Shown here: positions 1-6,834 of the stretch, one piece after another | Layout of the letters: each line of letters starts with the position of its first letter | Position numbering within the stretch: the stretch's first letter is position 1 | Assembly: GCA_955651735.1 (NCBI GenBank) | Contig: CATPAM010000318.1 | Span: 1-7,310, forward strand | Direction of reading: 5' to 3' | Origin: Candidatus Acidiferrales bacterium | GTDB taxonomy: Bacteria; Acidobacteriota; Terriglobia; Acidiferrales; UBA7541 | DNA: 7,310 bases | Notes under the pieces: model-generated | What the model was told of the DNA's origin: nothing | Database searches by the model: none | Seen by the model: the letters and a program-made list of their open reading frames with translations, nothing else | Translations under genes and position numbers: made by a program

Positions 1-495
1 CTCGACCAACGACGCCAGTTGGACGCTGGCGTCGAGCTTCTTGCCTTTCACAAAATAAGCATTGAGCAGGAGGGGAATGGGGTCGCGCTTTGCGGCGGGA
101 GGAAGCGCCGCAGGCGCCTCCGAAAGGTCAGACTTTAGCGCTTCCTGAATGGTCGCCAGCGCTTGCTGCGGATCGAAGGGCTTCAGTATGAAACGAGAGA
201 TGCCGCAGGCAGACCCCAGCGCGCGTGCTTCTTCATCCAATAAGTTGACACTGTGAAATATCACCGGGGTGTGTTGATGCTGCGGAAGTTTTCTGAGATG
301 TTGAACAAATTCGTACCCGTTGATCGTGGGCATGACGATATCGGAGATTACGAGATCGGGAGTTTCCGTTTGCGCGACGGACAGGCCTTCCTTTCCGTCG
401 CGAGCCTCAAGCACGCAATAGCCGTAGGGAGTGAGCAAGGAAGTGTATAGCCGCCGGCTGGTGGCATCGTCATCGACAATCAGAATCTTCGGCAT
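1..495 (-). CDS. Response regulator, CheY-like receiver domain at N-terminus (partial, 3' end off window)
   Basis: The reading frame is open from an ATG at 495 to the window edge, giving 165 residues. It starts MPKILIVDDD, the classic first strand and acidic pocket of a receiver domain (D8, D9, D10). The phosphoacceptor is D52 in ISDIVMP, the switch Ser/Thr position is S82, and the conserved lysine is K105 in ILKPF, so the phosphorylation site is complete. The receiver ends near residue 122. A linker rich in Ala and Pro follows, then LLLNAYFVKGKKLD, the start of an unseen output region. By family knowledge, a histidine kinase would phosphorylate D52 in the cytoplasm. The output could be a sensor/kinase module, a DNA-binding domain or an enzyme; the window does not show which. 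No clear Shine-Dalgarno sequence precedes the ATG, but starting at MPKILIVDDD fits the family exactly. The partner kinase is not visible. Confidence 0.93.
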   Translation of the reverse strand, partial: MPKILIVDDDATSRRLYTSLLTPYGYCVLEARDGKEGLSVAQTETPDLVISDIVMPTINGYEFVQHLRKLPQHQHTPVIFHSVNLLDEEARALGSACGISRFILKPFDPQQALATIQEALKSDLSEAPAALPPAAKRDPIPLLLNAYFVKGKKLDASVQLASLVE

Positions 496-575
496 GGTCA
501 GCGCACGCTATTATTGCGACCGGATTCGCACAGAACCAGCCGCATCGCGGATAGATTTAACCTTCAGGAAGGGGG

Positions 576-671
576 ATGAAGCGAGCGGCGCGGCAAACTA
601 CTCCCAAGAGGCGCCCAACTTATTCGATCGAACCAAGCTCGGCTCGAATCGCAGAAGACCACTTACATTGA
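576..671 (+). CDS. Possible small ORF, 31 residues, no recognised family
   Basis: An ATG at 576 sits just after a purine-rich AGGAAGGGGG that could act as a ribosome binding site. The frame runs to TGA at 669-671. The product would be a basic 31-residue peptide beginning MKRAARQTTPKRRP and ending in AEDHLH, with no membrane segment and no motif I know. It lies antisense to the presumed leader of the response regulator gene. The only support is the leader sequence. A chance frame or the start of a decayed gene is just as likely. Confidence 0.13.
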   Translation: MKRAARQTTPKRRPTYSIEPSSARIAEDHLH

Positions 672-719
672 TACCCGACGAAATAGGCTGCAACAAGAGC
701 TTACCGAAGACTGGTGTCG

Positions 720-950
720 TATGAGTTTAGGCTTGCATCGAAACTTCGACTCATTTTCGCGCCTGGGTAATTGGGCCGGATTCCGGCCTGAGGAAGGAAG
801 GCGCGCCCGTCGACGAAGTCACCGCAAGCAGATGGTGACCGGGTGGCAAGACAAGGGAGGGTCTTCCTTTTCGGTGAATCGCCCAGAACTTCTGGATGGC
901 CGGCGGGGCCTCCTGCCCGCGGGAATTCGAAGCCCCGCGCCGCCATCCAA
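720..950. other. Dyad-rich intergenic block, possible interspersed or structured element
   Basis: Several inverted repeats follow one another here. GGCCGGA at 774-780 and TCCGGCC at 782-788 form a perfect 7-bp pair around one base. GTCACC at 818-823 pairs with GGTGAC at 834-839. CCAGAA at 883-888 pairs with TTCTGG at 890-895. TGGATGGC at 893-900 pairs with GCCATCCA at 942-949. Three overlapping frames, two on the minus strand and one on the plus, stay open across most of the block, as in GC-rich non-coding repeats or a decayed coding segment. None of the translations resembles a known protein. I infer a repeat or structured element, but a single window cannot show whether it is repeated. Confidence 0.35.
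893..949 (-). terminator. Large imperfect hairpin downstream of the secreted protein gene, possible terminator
   Basis: The outer arms TGGATGGC (893-900) and GCCATCCA (942-949) pair perfectly. Inside them CGGGGC (904-909) pairs with GCCCCG (932-937), separated from the outer stem by a small asymmetric internal loop. The loop contains the self-complementary CCCGCGGG. The structure begins about 33 bases after the stop codon of the minus-strand gene, where a terminator would be expected. No U-tract follows on the minus strand, so it is not a standard intrinsic terminator. It could be a transcript-stabilising 3' hairpin or part of the surrounding dyad-rich block. Confidence 0.3.
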
Positions 951-982
951 GGTTCGATGAACTGCTAGCGCTCGGATCGGGT

Positions 983-2698
983 CTACCGTTTTTTCTCGTG
1001 CTCGTCCTCATCCCGTGCGCCGTTGTGTGACGGACCGGATGAATAGTGACCAACACGCAACTGTGCTGTGGCCGAGGTTGTATTACCGGAAGCATCCGTA
1101 GCCGAGTACGTGATCGTGTAGACCAGGTCCCTGCCGCGTTCGGAATCCTCTGCGCGCAGCAAGAACGACCTCACGTCAGTGCCGAAGGGAAGCGGTCCGC
1201 CGCCAACTGCCTGGACGTAACCGACGCGGTGGCGCCCACGGTCGGCTGGATCATTGCTCGTGATCGAGACCAACTTCACTGTGGGGTTGGGGTCGCACAC
1301 GTCACTGACATTGATGGTGGCGTCGACGAGAACAAGTTTGTGTTCCCGCGGCCGAAGCACATTCGGTGACAGCGCGACCTGCAACGTGGGCGGGTTCGTA
1401 TCGCGAACGGTAACATGGGTTACCGCTGTGGAAGAGAGGCCTCCGGCATCGGTAACCGTTAGCGTAAACGTGTGTGCGCCCATCGGCACAGTGAACTGCG
1501 CAACGGCGGAGGTGCCCACGAGATCTTTGGACTCATCCTGCCACACAAAGCTGAGTGTATCTCCGTCGGGGTCGCTCGATTTGGAGCCATCCAGCGTCAC
1601 CAAAGCACAGCCATGCCCCGTGCACTTAACGGTCTGGTCAGGGCCGGCATTCGCGACCGGCGGCTGGTTTGCCTTCTTGGGATCGGAGAGAAGGCTGAAG
1701 AAGATTTGTTTGACACCAGGTGTATCGTCGGACCAGACCACATCGAGATTGCCTTTGCTATCCGCGGCCATCTGTACGTCTGAGGCGAAGCCCACGTCCT
1801 TGGACAGGTTCTGTGTCGCGGAGAATGTCGCACCACGATCGGTCGATTGAGTGAAGAAAGTTTGGGGATTACCCAGGGTTGTGTCCGTCCAGCTCACATT
1901 GATGTTGCCGGCAGCATCCACGGTGAGCCACGGGAACGGCGTACTGCCGAAGGCATTAGCGAGATTCTGCGGGGCGGCGAACGTAGCGCCGCCGTCGGCC
2001 GAACGTGCAAAGAAAATATCGCGACTAAGGGAAGGAGGGACGCTGCCCTGCCACACTGCATAGATATTCCCACCTGCATCCACGCTGATTTGTGGACTAG
2101 TCGAACTGCCGGGGCTGTTCGAGACATTCTTCGGGCTAGAAAAGGTGGCGCCCTTGTCTGTCGAGCGGGTGAACAAGATATTGAAAGTGCCGGGAGTCTT
2201 GTCGGCCCAGATTACGCTGACGTTTCCGCTCGAGTCCACGGCGAGCTGCGCGCTAATGGAGCTGCCGGAGTTGTTGGAGAGATTTTTCGGGGCCGAGAAG
2301 GTTGCACCGCCATCGGCGGAGCGGCTGAAGAAGACGGCCCAGTAGCCTGGCGTAGTGTCCACCCAAAGCACGTTGATGCCGCCGCGGGCGTCAACTGCAA
2401 TACGGGGACTGAAGGAATAACCCGAACTGTTTGAGAGGTTTTTGGGCGTCGAGAACGTGACACCACCATCGGTGGAACAGCTGAACAAGATATTGGAGTT
2501 AAGAACTGTGTCATCCTCCCACACGGCGTAAATGCTGCCGCCAGCGTCCACAGCGACCTGGGGAGTCAATGAGGGATCGGAGTTGCCAGAGATATTCTTA
2601 GGCGCAGAGAACTGTTGCGCCCGGGCGGTGGCGCACATCAATGACAGGCCCAAGCTGATCACGGTGATGATCTGGCTGCATCGGCTGGGATAAAGCAC
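983..2698 (-). CDS. Secreted Asp-box (BNR-like) repeat protein with PKD-like domain
   Basis: This 571-residue protein starts with GTG at 2698, chosen because a strong AAGGAGGT lies 5 bases upstream and a signal peptide follows directly. Residues 1-27 are a type I signal peptide, with a hydrophobic core and a likely cut after ARA27. Residues 30 to about 343 form six tandem repeats of 52-54 residues, each opening with F-S-x-P-K-N-hydrophobic-S. Five end in an Asp-box SxDxGxTF, at 75-82, 127-134, 179-186, 233-240 and 285-292; the sixth box is degenerate (SDP, 338-340). This fits a six-bladed beta-propeller. Residues 346-432 are PKD-like (PPVANAGPDQTV, then DPDGD at 377-381). Residues 436-549 look like another Ig/HYR-type beta domain, and the tail is charged. 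Sialidases share Asp-boxes, but I see no N-terminal RIP motif or clear catalytic set, so a sialidase call is unsupported. Binding of carbohydrate or surface material outside the cell is only an inference. No membrane anchor or sorting signal is visible. Confidence 0.93.
   Translation of the reverse strand: MLYPSRCSQIITVISLGLSLMCATARAQQFSAPKNISGNSDPSLTPQVAVDAGGSIYAVWEDDTVLNSNILFSCSTDGGVTFSTPKNLSNSSGYSFSPRIAVDARGGINVLWVDTTPGYWAVFFSRSADGGATFSAPKNLSNNSGSSISAQLAVDSSGNVSVIWADKTPGTFNILFTRSTDKGATFSSPKNVSNSPGSSTSPQISVDAGGNIYAVWQGSVPPSLSRDIFFARSADGGATFAAPQNLANAFGSTPFPWLTVDAAGNINVSWTDTTLGNPQTFFTQSTDRGATFSATQNLSKDVGFASDVQMAADSKGNLDVVWSDDTPGVKQIFFSLLSDPKKANQPPVANAGPDQTVKCTGHGCALVTLDGSKSSDPDGDTLSFVWQDESKDLVGTSAVAQFTVPMGAHTFTLTVTDAGGLSSTAVTHVTVRDTNPPTLQVALSPNVLRPREHKLVLVDATINVSDVCDPNPTVKLVSITSNDPADRGRHRVGYVQAVGGGPLPFGTDVRSFLLRAEDSERGRDLVYTITYSATDASGNTTSATAQLRVGHYSSGPSHNGARDEDEHEKKR
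1670..2611 (-). repeat. Six in-frame tandem repeats of about 156 bp within the secreted protein gene
   Basis: Read on the minus strand, the units begin at 2611, 2455, 2299, 2143, 1981 and 1825, which are residues F30, F82, F134, F186, F240 and F292. Unit lengths are 52, 52, 52, 54 and 52 residues, and a sixth, less conserved unit ends near 1670. Each unit carries the PKNLSN-like opening, an AVDAxGNIxVxW core and an Asp-box close. The near-constant length points to growth by duplication. The DNA copies have diverged clearly. Confidence 0.88.
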
Positions 2699-2703
2699 GG
2701 TAG

Positions 2704-2711
2704 ACCTCCTT
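2704..2711 (-). promoter_or_regulatory. Strong Shine-Dalgarno sequence deciding a GTG start
   Basis: On the minus strand the sequence reads AAGGAGGT, 5 bases before the GTG at 2698-2696. It is close to a perfect anti-16S match. It decides the start of the secreted protein in favour of GTG, which also places the signal peptide correctly at the N-terminus. Confidence 0.85.
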
Positions 2712-2883
2712 GGCGATCAACGGCTCCAAAAGCAGGCATCTCTATCGGCTGTTTTCCCGAGTTCAAAGAAAGTGCCTGTGGCCAGTTTTAGCGGGGACGT
2801 TGAGGCTGGCTCGTGCGTGACCTAAACTTGGAAGGCTTGCCCTCTGGGAGACGCGAGGAGTACAAGCCTGATTTCTTACACCC

Positions 2884-2963
2884 AGTATACAAATCCAGTG
2901 CGAAATAAAAGAGAAGAAAGAAGTACTACGGCGCTAAACAGTAAATACTAGGACCTTAGTACT
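2884..2963 (-). promoter_or_regulatory. AT-rich candidate promoter/operator tract with regularly spaced AGTA/TACT dyads
   Basis: Short dyads recur: AGTACT at 2922-2927, AGTA-AA-TACT at 2940-2949 and AGTACT at 2958-2963. Their left edges are exactly 18 bp apart. A related AGTATAC lies at 2884-2890. TACTA (2946-2950) and TAGTA (2957-2961) form a further dyad around 6 bases. Read on the minus strand, the 2889-2884 copy is TATACT, a good -10 hexamer, but no convincing -35 sits 16-18 bases upstream. If it is used, the leader would be about 180 bases. A regulator binding several sites is an inference; I cannot name the family. Confidence 0.3.
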
Positions 2964-3014
2964 GCAAATCCGCAAGTGCTTGATGCGCAATAACTTGCAA
3001 GGCCTAGTGGGCTC

Positions 3015-3110
3015 AGCCCGACAGACGAAGCTGGGAACCAGCCTTGGGGCTGCCGGTAGACAGGCCAGGTCTGTGAGGAGAGCGGGGCGCACCCGGGGTC
3101 TGTCCGGGCT
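3015..3110. other. Foldable 96-base segment closed by a 12-bp stem, after ackA
   Basis: AGCCCGACAGAC at 3015-3026 pairs with GTCTGT (3098-3103) and GGGCT or CGGGCT (ending 3110) through 12 base pairs with one bulged base. The enclosed 71 bases hold smaller stems: GCTGG/CCAGC (3030-3042), CAGCC/GGCTG on the minus strand (3038-3051) and AGAC/GTCT (3058-3072). A second copy of GGTCTGT at 3068-3074 could replace the distal arm, so two folds compete. It begins 10 bases beyond the ackA stop codon, in the 3' untranslated part of the xfp-ackA transcript. No U-tract follows on either strand. It does not match the SRP RNA, tmRNA or RNase P signatures I know. A 3' stabiliser, a Rho-dependent end, a small RNA or chance in GC-rich DNA are all possible. 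Confidence 0.35.
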
Positions 3111-3119
3111 AGGGCTGAT

Positions 3120-4352
3120 CTAGTTGGCGCTTTGTGGGCGGATTCTGGATGAGGCTAGGCGCCAACAGTCGCGGGCAATTGCCCAATCTTCCTGGGCGCG
3201 CACGATGAAGACGCGAACGGCTGAATCGGATGGGGAGATTTCCTGGTCCACGGGAGACTGAGCGTTTTTTGCGGGGTCGAGTGTCAACCCGAGAAATCCG
3301 AAATTGGCGCAAGCGGCGGCGCGCACTTCGGGTGAATTTTCTCCGATGCCCGCGGTAAAGACCAAAGCATCGATTCCGCCTAATGCGGCAATCATGGCGC
3401 CGACACCGGTCTGAAGGCGATGCACGAAGATTTCAAAAGCCAGCCTAGCGCGCGGATTGGCGTCGTTCATCGCGGCGACAATCTGCCGCATGTCGCTGGA
3501 GACTCCGGAGATTCCCAGCAGACCTGATTTGGTGTTCAGCAAGTCGTCGAGCTGCTCAGCGGTGAGCGGACCTTCTCGCATTAAATAAGTGAGGATTGCG
3601 GGGTCAACGGAACCGGATCGCGTACCCATCATCAGGCCTTCCAGCGGGGTAAAGCCCATCGTCGTGTCGATACTGCGGGCGTCGCGAATGGCGGCCAGAG
3701 AGCAACCGTTCCCTAGATGGCAAGTTACGAGTTTCAGCGAGTGCAAATCCTTGCTGAGGAGCTGGGCGGTACGCTCGGCGCAATACTGGTGATTGATGCC
3801 GTGAAATCCGTACCGGCGAATGCCCTGCGCGAGCCATTCGAAAGGACCGGGGTAGACGGCGGCAGACTCCGGCAATCGGCTGTGAAAACCAGTGTCGAAG
3901 ACGGCGACCTGGAGAACCGCGCCAAGGCGATTCTCGATGATGTCGATGCCTTCCAGTTCGGCGCGATTGTGGAGCGGCGCAAAAGCAGCCATGCGCGCTA
4001 TTGCGGACTTTACGTCCGGCCTGAGGGCGGTTGCCTTTTCAAAGTCTATTCCACCATGCACGATACGATGACCTACGACGTCGATATCTGAAGGGGCGGA
4101 AACGACGCGCAGTTTTCCATTCCATAAGGTGTCCAGCAGTTGGGCGATCGCGTTCGAACGCGACGTAACCTTAACGCTGCCTTTCAGCTGCGCTCCTTGT
4201 GAATTCTGCGCCTGGATGTTGGCCTGGTTATCATCCCATTCGATCTTGCCTTCCCAGACTGCGGCCGGAGGATGTTCGGGAAGGGCGGCGGAGATTTCAT
4301 ACAGTGCGGCCTTCTGACTGCTGGAACCGGAATTGAGCACAAGAACTTTCAT
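3120..4352 (-). CDS. ackA: Acetate kinase
   Basis: This 410-residue protein is of normal family length. It catalyses acetyl-phosphate + ADP to acetate + ATP, reversibly, in the cytoplasm. The family signatures are in order: VLNSGSSSQK at 5-14 (N7), VGHRIVHGG at 93-101 (R96), FDTGFH at 152-157 (D153), RRYGFHGINHQY at 179-190 (H184), HLGNGCSLAAI at 212-222, TTMGFTPLEGLMMGTRSG at 230-247 (R245), FTAGIGENSPEVR at 332-344, and E388 in AQEDWAIARD. All expected catalytic and ASKHA-fold residues are therefore present. The start is the only ATG placed right before the NxGSSS strand. It lies 18 bases after the xfp stop, with no recognisable Shine-Dalgarno sequence, so translation probably depends on coupling to xfp. 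The gene directly uses the acetyl-phosphate made by Xfp. Butyrate and propionate kinases are relatives, but the length and motifs favour acetate. Confidence 0.97.
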   Translation of the reverse strand: MKVLVLNSGSSSQKAALYEISAALPEHPPAAVWEGKIEWDDNQANIQAQNSQGAQLKGSVKVTSRSNAIAQLLDTLWNGKLRVVSAPSDIDVVGHRIVHGGIDFEKATALRPDVKSAIARMAAFAPLHNRAELEGIDIIENRLGAVLQVAVFDTGFHSRLPESAAVYPGPFEWLAQGIRRYGFHGINHQYCAERTAQLLSKDLHSLKLVTCHLGNGCSLAAIRDARSIDTTMGFTPLEGLMMGTRSGSVDPAILTYLMREGPLTAEQLDDLLNTKSGLLGISGVSSDMRQIVAAMNDANPRARLAFEIFVHRLQTGVGAMIAALGGIDALVFTAGIGENSPEVRAAACANFGFLGLTLDPAKNAQSPVDQEISPSDSAVRVFIVRAQEDWAIARDCWRLASSRIRPQSAN

Positions 4353-4380
4353 GGGCTAATAGGGCATGGACTAATAGGGC
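4351..4380 (-). repeat. 15-bp tandem duplication at the xfp-ackA stop/start junction
   Basis: The plus-strand unit ATGGGCTAATAGGGC (4351-4365) is followed directly by ATGGACTAATAGGGC (4366-4380), matching 14 of 15 positions. On the coding strand each copy reads CCCTATTAG then TCC or CCC, then ATG. The first copy holds the last two codons and stop of xfp plus an extra ATG. The second holds a repeat of that stop and the true ackA ATG. Between the genes this makes a three-codon frame, Met-Pro-Tyr, with its ATG at 4367-4365 and its TAG at 4358-4356, ending 3 bases before ackA. Without the duplication the xfp stop would lie 3 bases before the ackA start. Confidence 0.9.
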
Positions 4381-6770
4381 CACTTCCAATCGCGGATTTC
4401 CGGCAAGTCGTCGCCGTACTGGCGGATGTACTGTTTGTGTTCGACGAGTTTGTTACGCAAGAACTGTTTGAAGTGCGCGCCGAGGCGTTGCAAGCGGGGA
4501 ACGCGATCGACAACGTCGCCAGCTAGGTGAAAGCGATCGAGGTCGTTGAGGACGGTCATATCAAAGGGAGTGGTGGTTGTTCCCTCTTCTTTGTATCCGC
4601 GGACATGGAAATTGTCGTGATTGGTGCGGCGATAGGTGAGGCGGTGAATGAGCGTGGGATAGCCGTGGTAGGCAAGGATCACGGGCTTGTCGATCGTAAA
4701 CAGGGAGTCGAACTCTCGATCGGGGAGGCCGTGGGGATGTTCTGTGGAAGACTGGATGGTCATCAAGTCAACGACATTGACGACGCGGATTTTGATATCG
4801 GCGAAATGGCGGCGGAGGAGATCCACGGCGGCTAGAGTTTCGAGTGTGGGGATATCGCCGGCACAGGCCATCACGACATCGGGCTCGGCGCCCTGGTCGT
4901 TGGAGGCCCACTCCCAAATTCCGATTCCATTGGTGCAGTGCTCGATAGCCGATTGCATGTCGAGGTACTGCAACGCGGGCTGCTTTCCGACGACGATGAC
5001 GTTGACGTAGTCGCGGCTGCGCAGGCAGTGATCGGCCACGGAAAGAAGGGTGTTGGCGTCGGGAGGCAGGTAGACGCGCACGATGTCGGCTTTTTTGTTC
5101 ACGACGTGATCGATGAAGCCAGGGTCCTGGTGGGTGAATCCGTTGTGGTCTTGCCGCCAAACGTGGGAGGTAAGGAGGTAGTTCAAGGAGGCGATTGAGC
5201 GGCGCCAGGGAATATCGCGCGTGACTTTGAGCCACTTGGCGTGCTGATTGAACATGGAGTCCACGATGTGGATGAAGGCTTCGTAGCAAGAGAAGAAACC
5301 ATGGCGCCCGGTGAGAAGATAGCCCTCGAGCCAACCCTGGCACATGTGCTCGCTGAGAACTTCCATAACGCGGCCATCCCTGGAAAGATGTTCGTCGGTG
5401 GATTCAATTGGTTCTATGGTGACCTTGTTGGTGACTTCGAACAATGCGTCCAGCCGATTGGAAGAAGTTTCGTCGGGGCCGACTATGCGGAAATTCTTGG
5501 AGTCGGAGTTGCGGCTCATGACGTCGCGCAAGAGCTGTCCTAATATGCGAGTAGCTTCCGCTATGTCGTTGCCCGGCTTCGAGAATTTGACCGCGTATTC
5601 GCGAAAGTCAGGCATTACCAGATCCTTGAGCAAGATGCCGCCGTTAGCGTGGGGATTCGCGCCCATGCGGCGATTGCCCTGCGGCGCCAATTCCTTCAAT
5701 TCCGGAATGAGTTTGCCTTGCGGGTCGAACAGTTCGTTTGCGCGGTAGCTCTTCATCCAGTCTTCCAAGATCTTCAAGTGCTCTGGCTTTGCGAGGTCCG
5801 TGACTGGAACCTGGTGCGCGCGCCAGGTGCCTTCGACCGGCTTTCCATCGACGATTTTTGGGCCAGTCCAGCCTTTCGGCGTTCGCAGGATGATCATTGG
5901 CCACGCGGGGAGTTCGGTAGATCGCCCAGCGCGGGCGTCGTTCTGAATCGCGCCAATTTCCGCGATGATGGTGTCGAGCGTGTGTGCCATGAGCTGGTGC
6001 ATCTGCTCTGGCTCGTGGCCTTCTACAAAGTATGGTTTGTAACCATAGCCGGCGAAGAGTTCGGTCAGTTTGGTGTCGCTGAGGCGGGCAAAAACGGTGG
6101 GGTTGGCAATCTTGTAGCCATTGAGGTGCAAAATCGGAAGAACGGCGCCATCGCGGGCCGGATTCAGAAATTTATTGGAGTGCCAACTGGCGGCGAGAGG
6201 CCCAGTCTCGGCTTCGCCATCGCCCACCACACAACACACCAGCAAGTCCGGATTGTCGAACGCGGCGCCATAGGCATGAGCAATCGAGTAACCGAGTTCA
6301 CCACCTTCATGAATCGACCCGGGCGTCTCTGGAGCGACGTGGCTGGGGATTCCGCCCGGAAATGAAAACTGCTTGAAGAGTCCCCTCATGCCATCGACGG
6401 TCTGTGAAATGTGGGGATAGATCTCGCTATACGTGCCTTCAAGATAGGTGTTGGCGACCAGACCCGGGCCTCCATGGCCCGGCCCGGTAATGTAAATAAC
6501 GTTGAGGTCGTATTTTCTGATCAGGCGGTTGAAATGCACGTAGATGAAGTTCAGGCCGGGCGTGGTGCCCCAATGACCCAAGAGGCGGGGCTTGATGTGT
6601 TCGAGTGTGAGCGGCTCTTGCAGGAGGGGATTGGCAAAGAGGTAGATTTGCCCCACGGAGAGATAGTTTGCCGCGCGCCAGTAGGCGTGCATCTTGCGGA
6701 GTTCTTCTTCGGATAGAGGACGAGGGGATTCGAGAGGCTTTATTGAGCCTGCGGATGCTGCGGAAGCCAT
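4371..6770 (-). CDS. xfp: Xylulose-5-phosphate/fructose-6-phosphate phosphoketolase
   Basis: This 799-residue thiamine-diphosphate enzyme is full length for the family. It converts xylulose-5-phosphate (and often fructose-6-phosphate) plus phosphate to acetyl-phosphate and glyceraldehyde-3-phosphate (or erythrose-4-phosphate). Order of motifs: [15 protein letters not shown] (30-44), GHWGTTPG with H66 (65-72), GPGHGGP with H99 (96-102), [20 protein letters not shown] (138-157), the cofactor/Mg motif GDGEAETGP (183-191) continuing to N199, [11 protein letters not shown] (215-225), H319 in [16 protein letters not shown] (432-440), [11 protein letters not shown] with the likely catalytic E482 (481-491), [14 protein letters not shown] with H542 and H547 (538-551), and [22 protein letters not shown] near the C-terminus (starting at 717). 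The ATG at 6770 is supported by GGGAGG 8 bases upstream. xfp is the first gene of the operon with ackA. Substrate preference between the two sugar phosphates cannot be read from sequence. Confidence 0.98.
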   Translation of the reverse strand: MASAASAGSIKPLESPRPLSEEELRKMHAYWRAANYLSVGQIYLFANPLLQEPLTLEHIKPRLLGHWGTTPGLNFIYVHFNRLIRKYDLNVIYITGPGHGGPGLVANTYLEGTYSEIYPHISQTVDGMRGLFKQFSFPGGIPSHVAPETPGSIHEGGELGYSIAHAYGAAFDNPDLLVCCVVGDGEAETGPLAASWHSNKFLNPARDGAVLPILHLNGYKIANPTVFARLSDTKLTELFAGYGYKPYFVEGHEPEQMHQLMAHTLDTIIAEIGAIQNDARAGRSTELPAWPMIILRTPKGWTGPKIVDGKPVEGTWRAHQVPVTDLAKPEHLKILEDWMKSYRANELFDPQGKLIPELKELAPQGNRRMGANPHANGGILLKDLVMPDFREYAVKFSKPGNDIAEATRILGQLLRDVMSRNSDSKNFRIVGPDETSSNRLDALFEVTNKVTIEPIESTDEHLSRDGRVMEVLSEHMCQGWLEGYLLTGRHGFFSCYEAFIHIVDSMFNQHAKWLKVTRDIPWRRSIASLNYLLTSHVWRQDHNGFTHQDPGFIDHVVNKKADIVRVYLPPDANTLLSVADHCLRSRDYVNVIVVGKQPALQYLDMQSAIEHCTNGIGIWEWASNDQGAEPDVVMACAGDIPTLETLAAVDLLRRHFADIKIRVVNVVDLMTIQSSTEHPHGLPDREFDSLFTIDKPVILAYHGYPTLIHRLTYRRTNHDNFHVRGYKEEGTTTTPFDMTVLNDLDRFHLAGDVVDRVPRLQRLGAHFKQFLRNKLVEHKQYIRQYGDDLPEIRDWKWPY

Positions 6771-6778
6771 ATCAGTGC

Positions 6779-6784
6779 CCTCCC
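6779..6784 (-). promoter_or_regulatory. Ribosome binding site of xfp
   Basis: GGGAGG on the minus strand lies 8 bases before the xfp ATG at 6770. It supports this start over later Met codons, and the protein then begins with the short polar N-terminal extension usual before the [12 protein letters not shown] motif. Confidence 0.7.
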
Positions 6785-6834
6785 GACAATTGAATGGAAG
6801 TCGCCCGGTGCAGCCCAGACAAGAAAGGCCACAA

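Larger units (their letters stand above)
496..982. other. Intergenic region between the response regulator and the secreted Asp-box protein gene
   Basis: This 487-base stretch holds no gene I can recognise. The left part (496-719) must contain the leader and promoter of the minus-strand response regulator. The only hint is an AATAAT-like -10 just upstream of the start, with no good -35. A short plus-strand reading frame with a purine-rich leader lies at 576-671. The right part (720-950) is rich in inverted repeats and is described separately. No tRNA-like or rRNA-like sequence is seen. Confidence 0.7.
2699..3119. other. Intergenic region between ackA and the secreted protein gene
   Basis: This 421-base stretch has no supportable gene. 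Next to the secreted protein gene it contains the ribosome binding site and a long putative leader. In the middle (about 2870-2990) it is clearly more AT-rich than its surroundings and carries AGTA/TACT dyads. Next to the ackA stop it is GC-rich and can fold (3009-3117). The region must hold the end of the xfp-ackA transcript, and probably a separate promoter for the secreted protein gene. Confidence 0.75.

Noticed and set aside
253..724. Plus-strand frames 253-450 and 431-724
   Set aside because: The first is antisense to the receiver domain. The second begins antisense to it and continues through non-coding sequence, with no ribosome binding site and no family resemblance.
751..1095. Minus-strand frame of 114 codons overlapping the end of the secreted protein gene
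   Set aside because: Its first part is another frame of the secreted protein's C-terminus, and its second part is the dyad-rich block. There is no ribosome binding site and no family resemblance.
1254..2434. Two long plus-strand frames (1254-1850 and 1847-2434) opposite the secreted repeat protein
   Set aside because: They mirror the repeats of the minus-strand gene, which has a signal peptide, a strong ribosome binding site and clear domains. The antisense translations look periodic only because the true gene is repetitive.
983..2698. Sialidase (neuraminidase) function for the Asp-box protein
   Set aside because: Asp-boxes are structural and occur in many propellers. No RIP motif or convincing catalytic Arg triad, Tyr and Glu arrangement is seen.
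3015..3110. Possible SRP RNA, from CCAGGTC followed by a purine-rich run at 3065-3085
   Set aside because: The GGAA tetraloop and the conserved GGAAGGAAGCAGC-type tip are absent, and the pairing pattern does not match.
5649..6365. Long plus-strand open frame (238 codons) inside xfp
   Set aside because: It lies wholly antisense to the highly conserved phosphoketolase coding sequence, and its translation shows no recognisable motif. It is a shadow of GC-rich codon usage.
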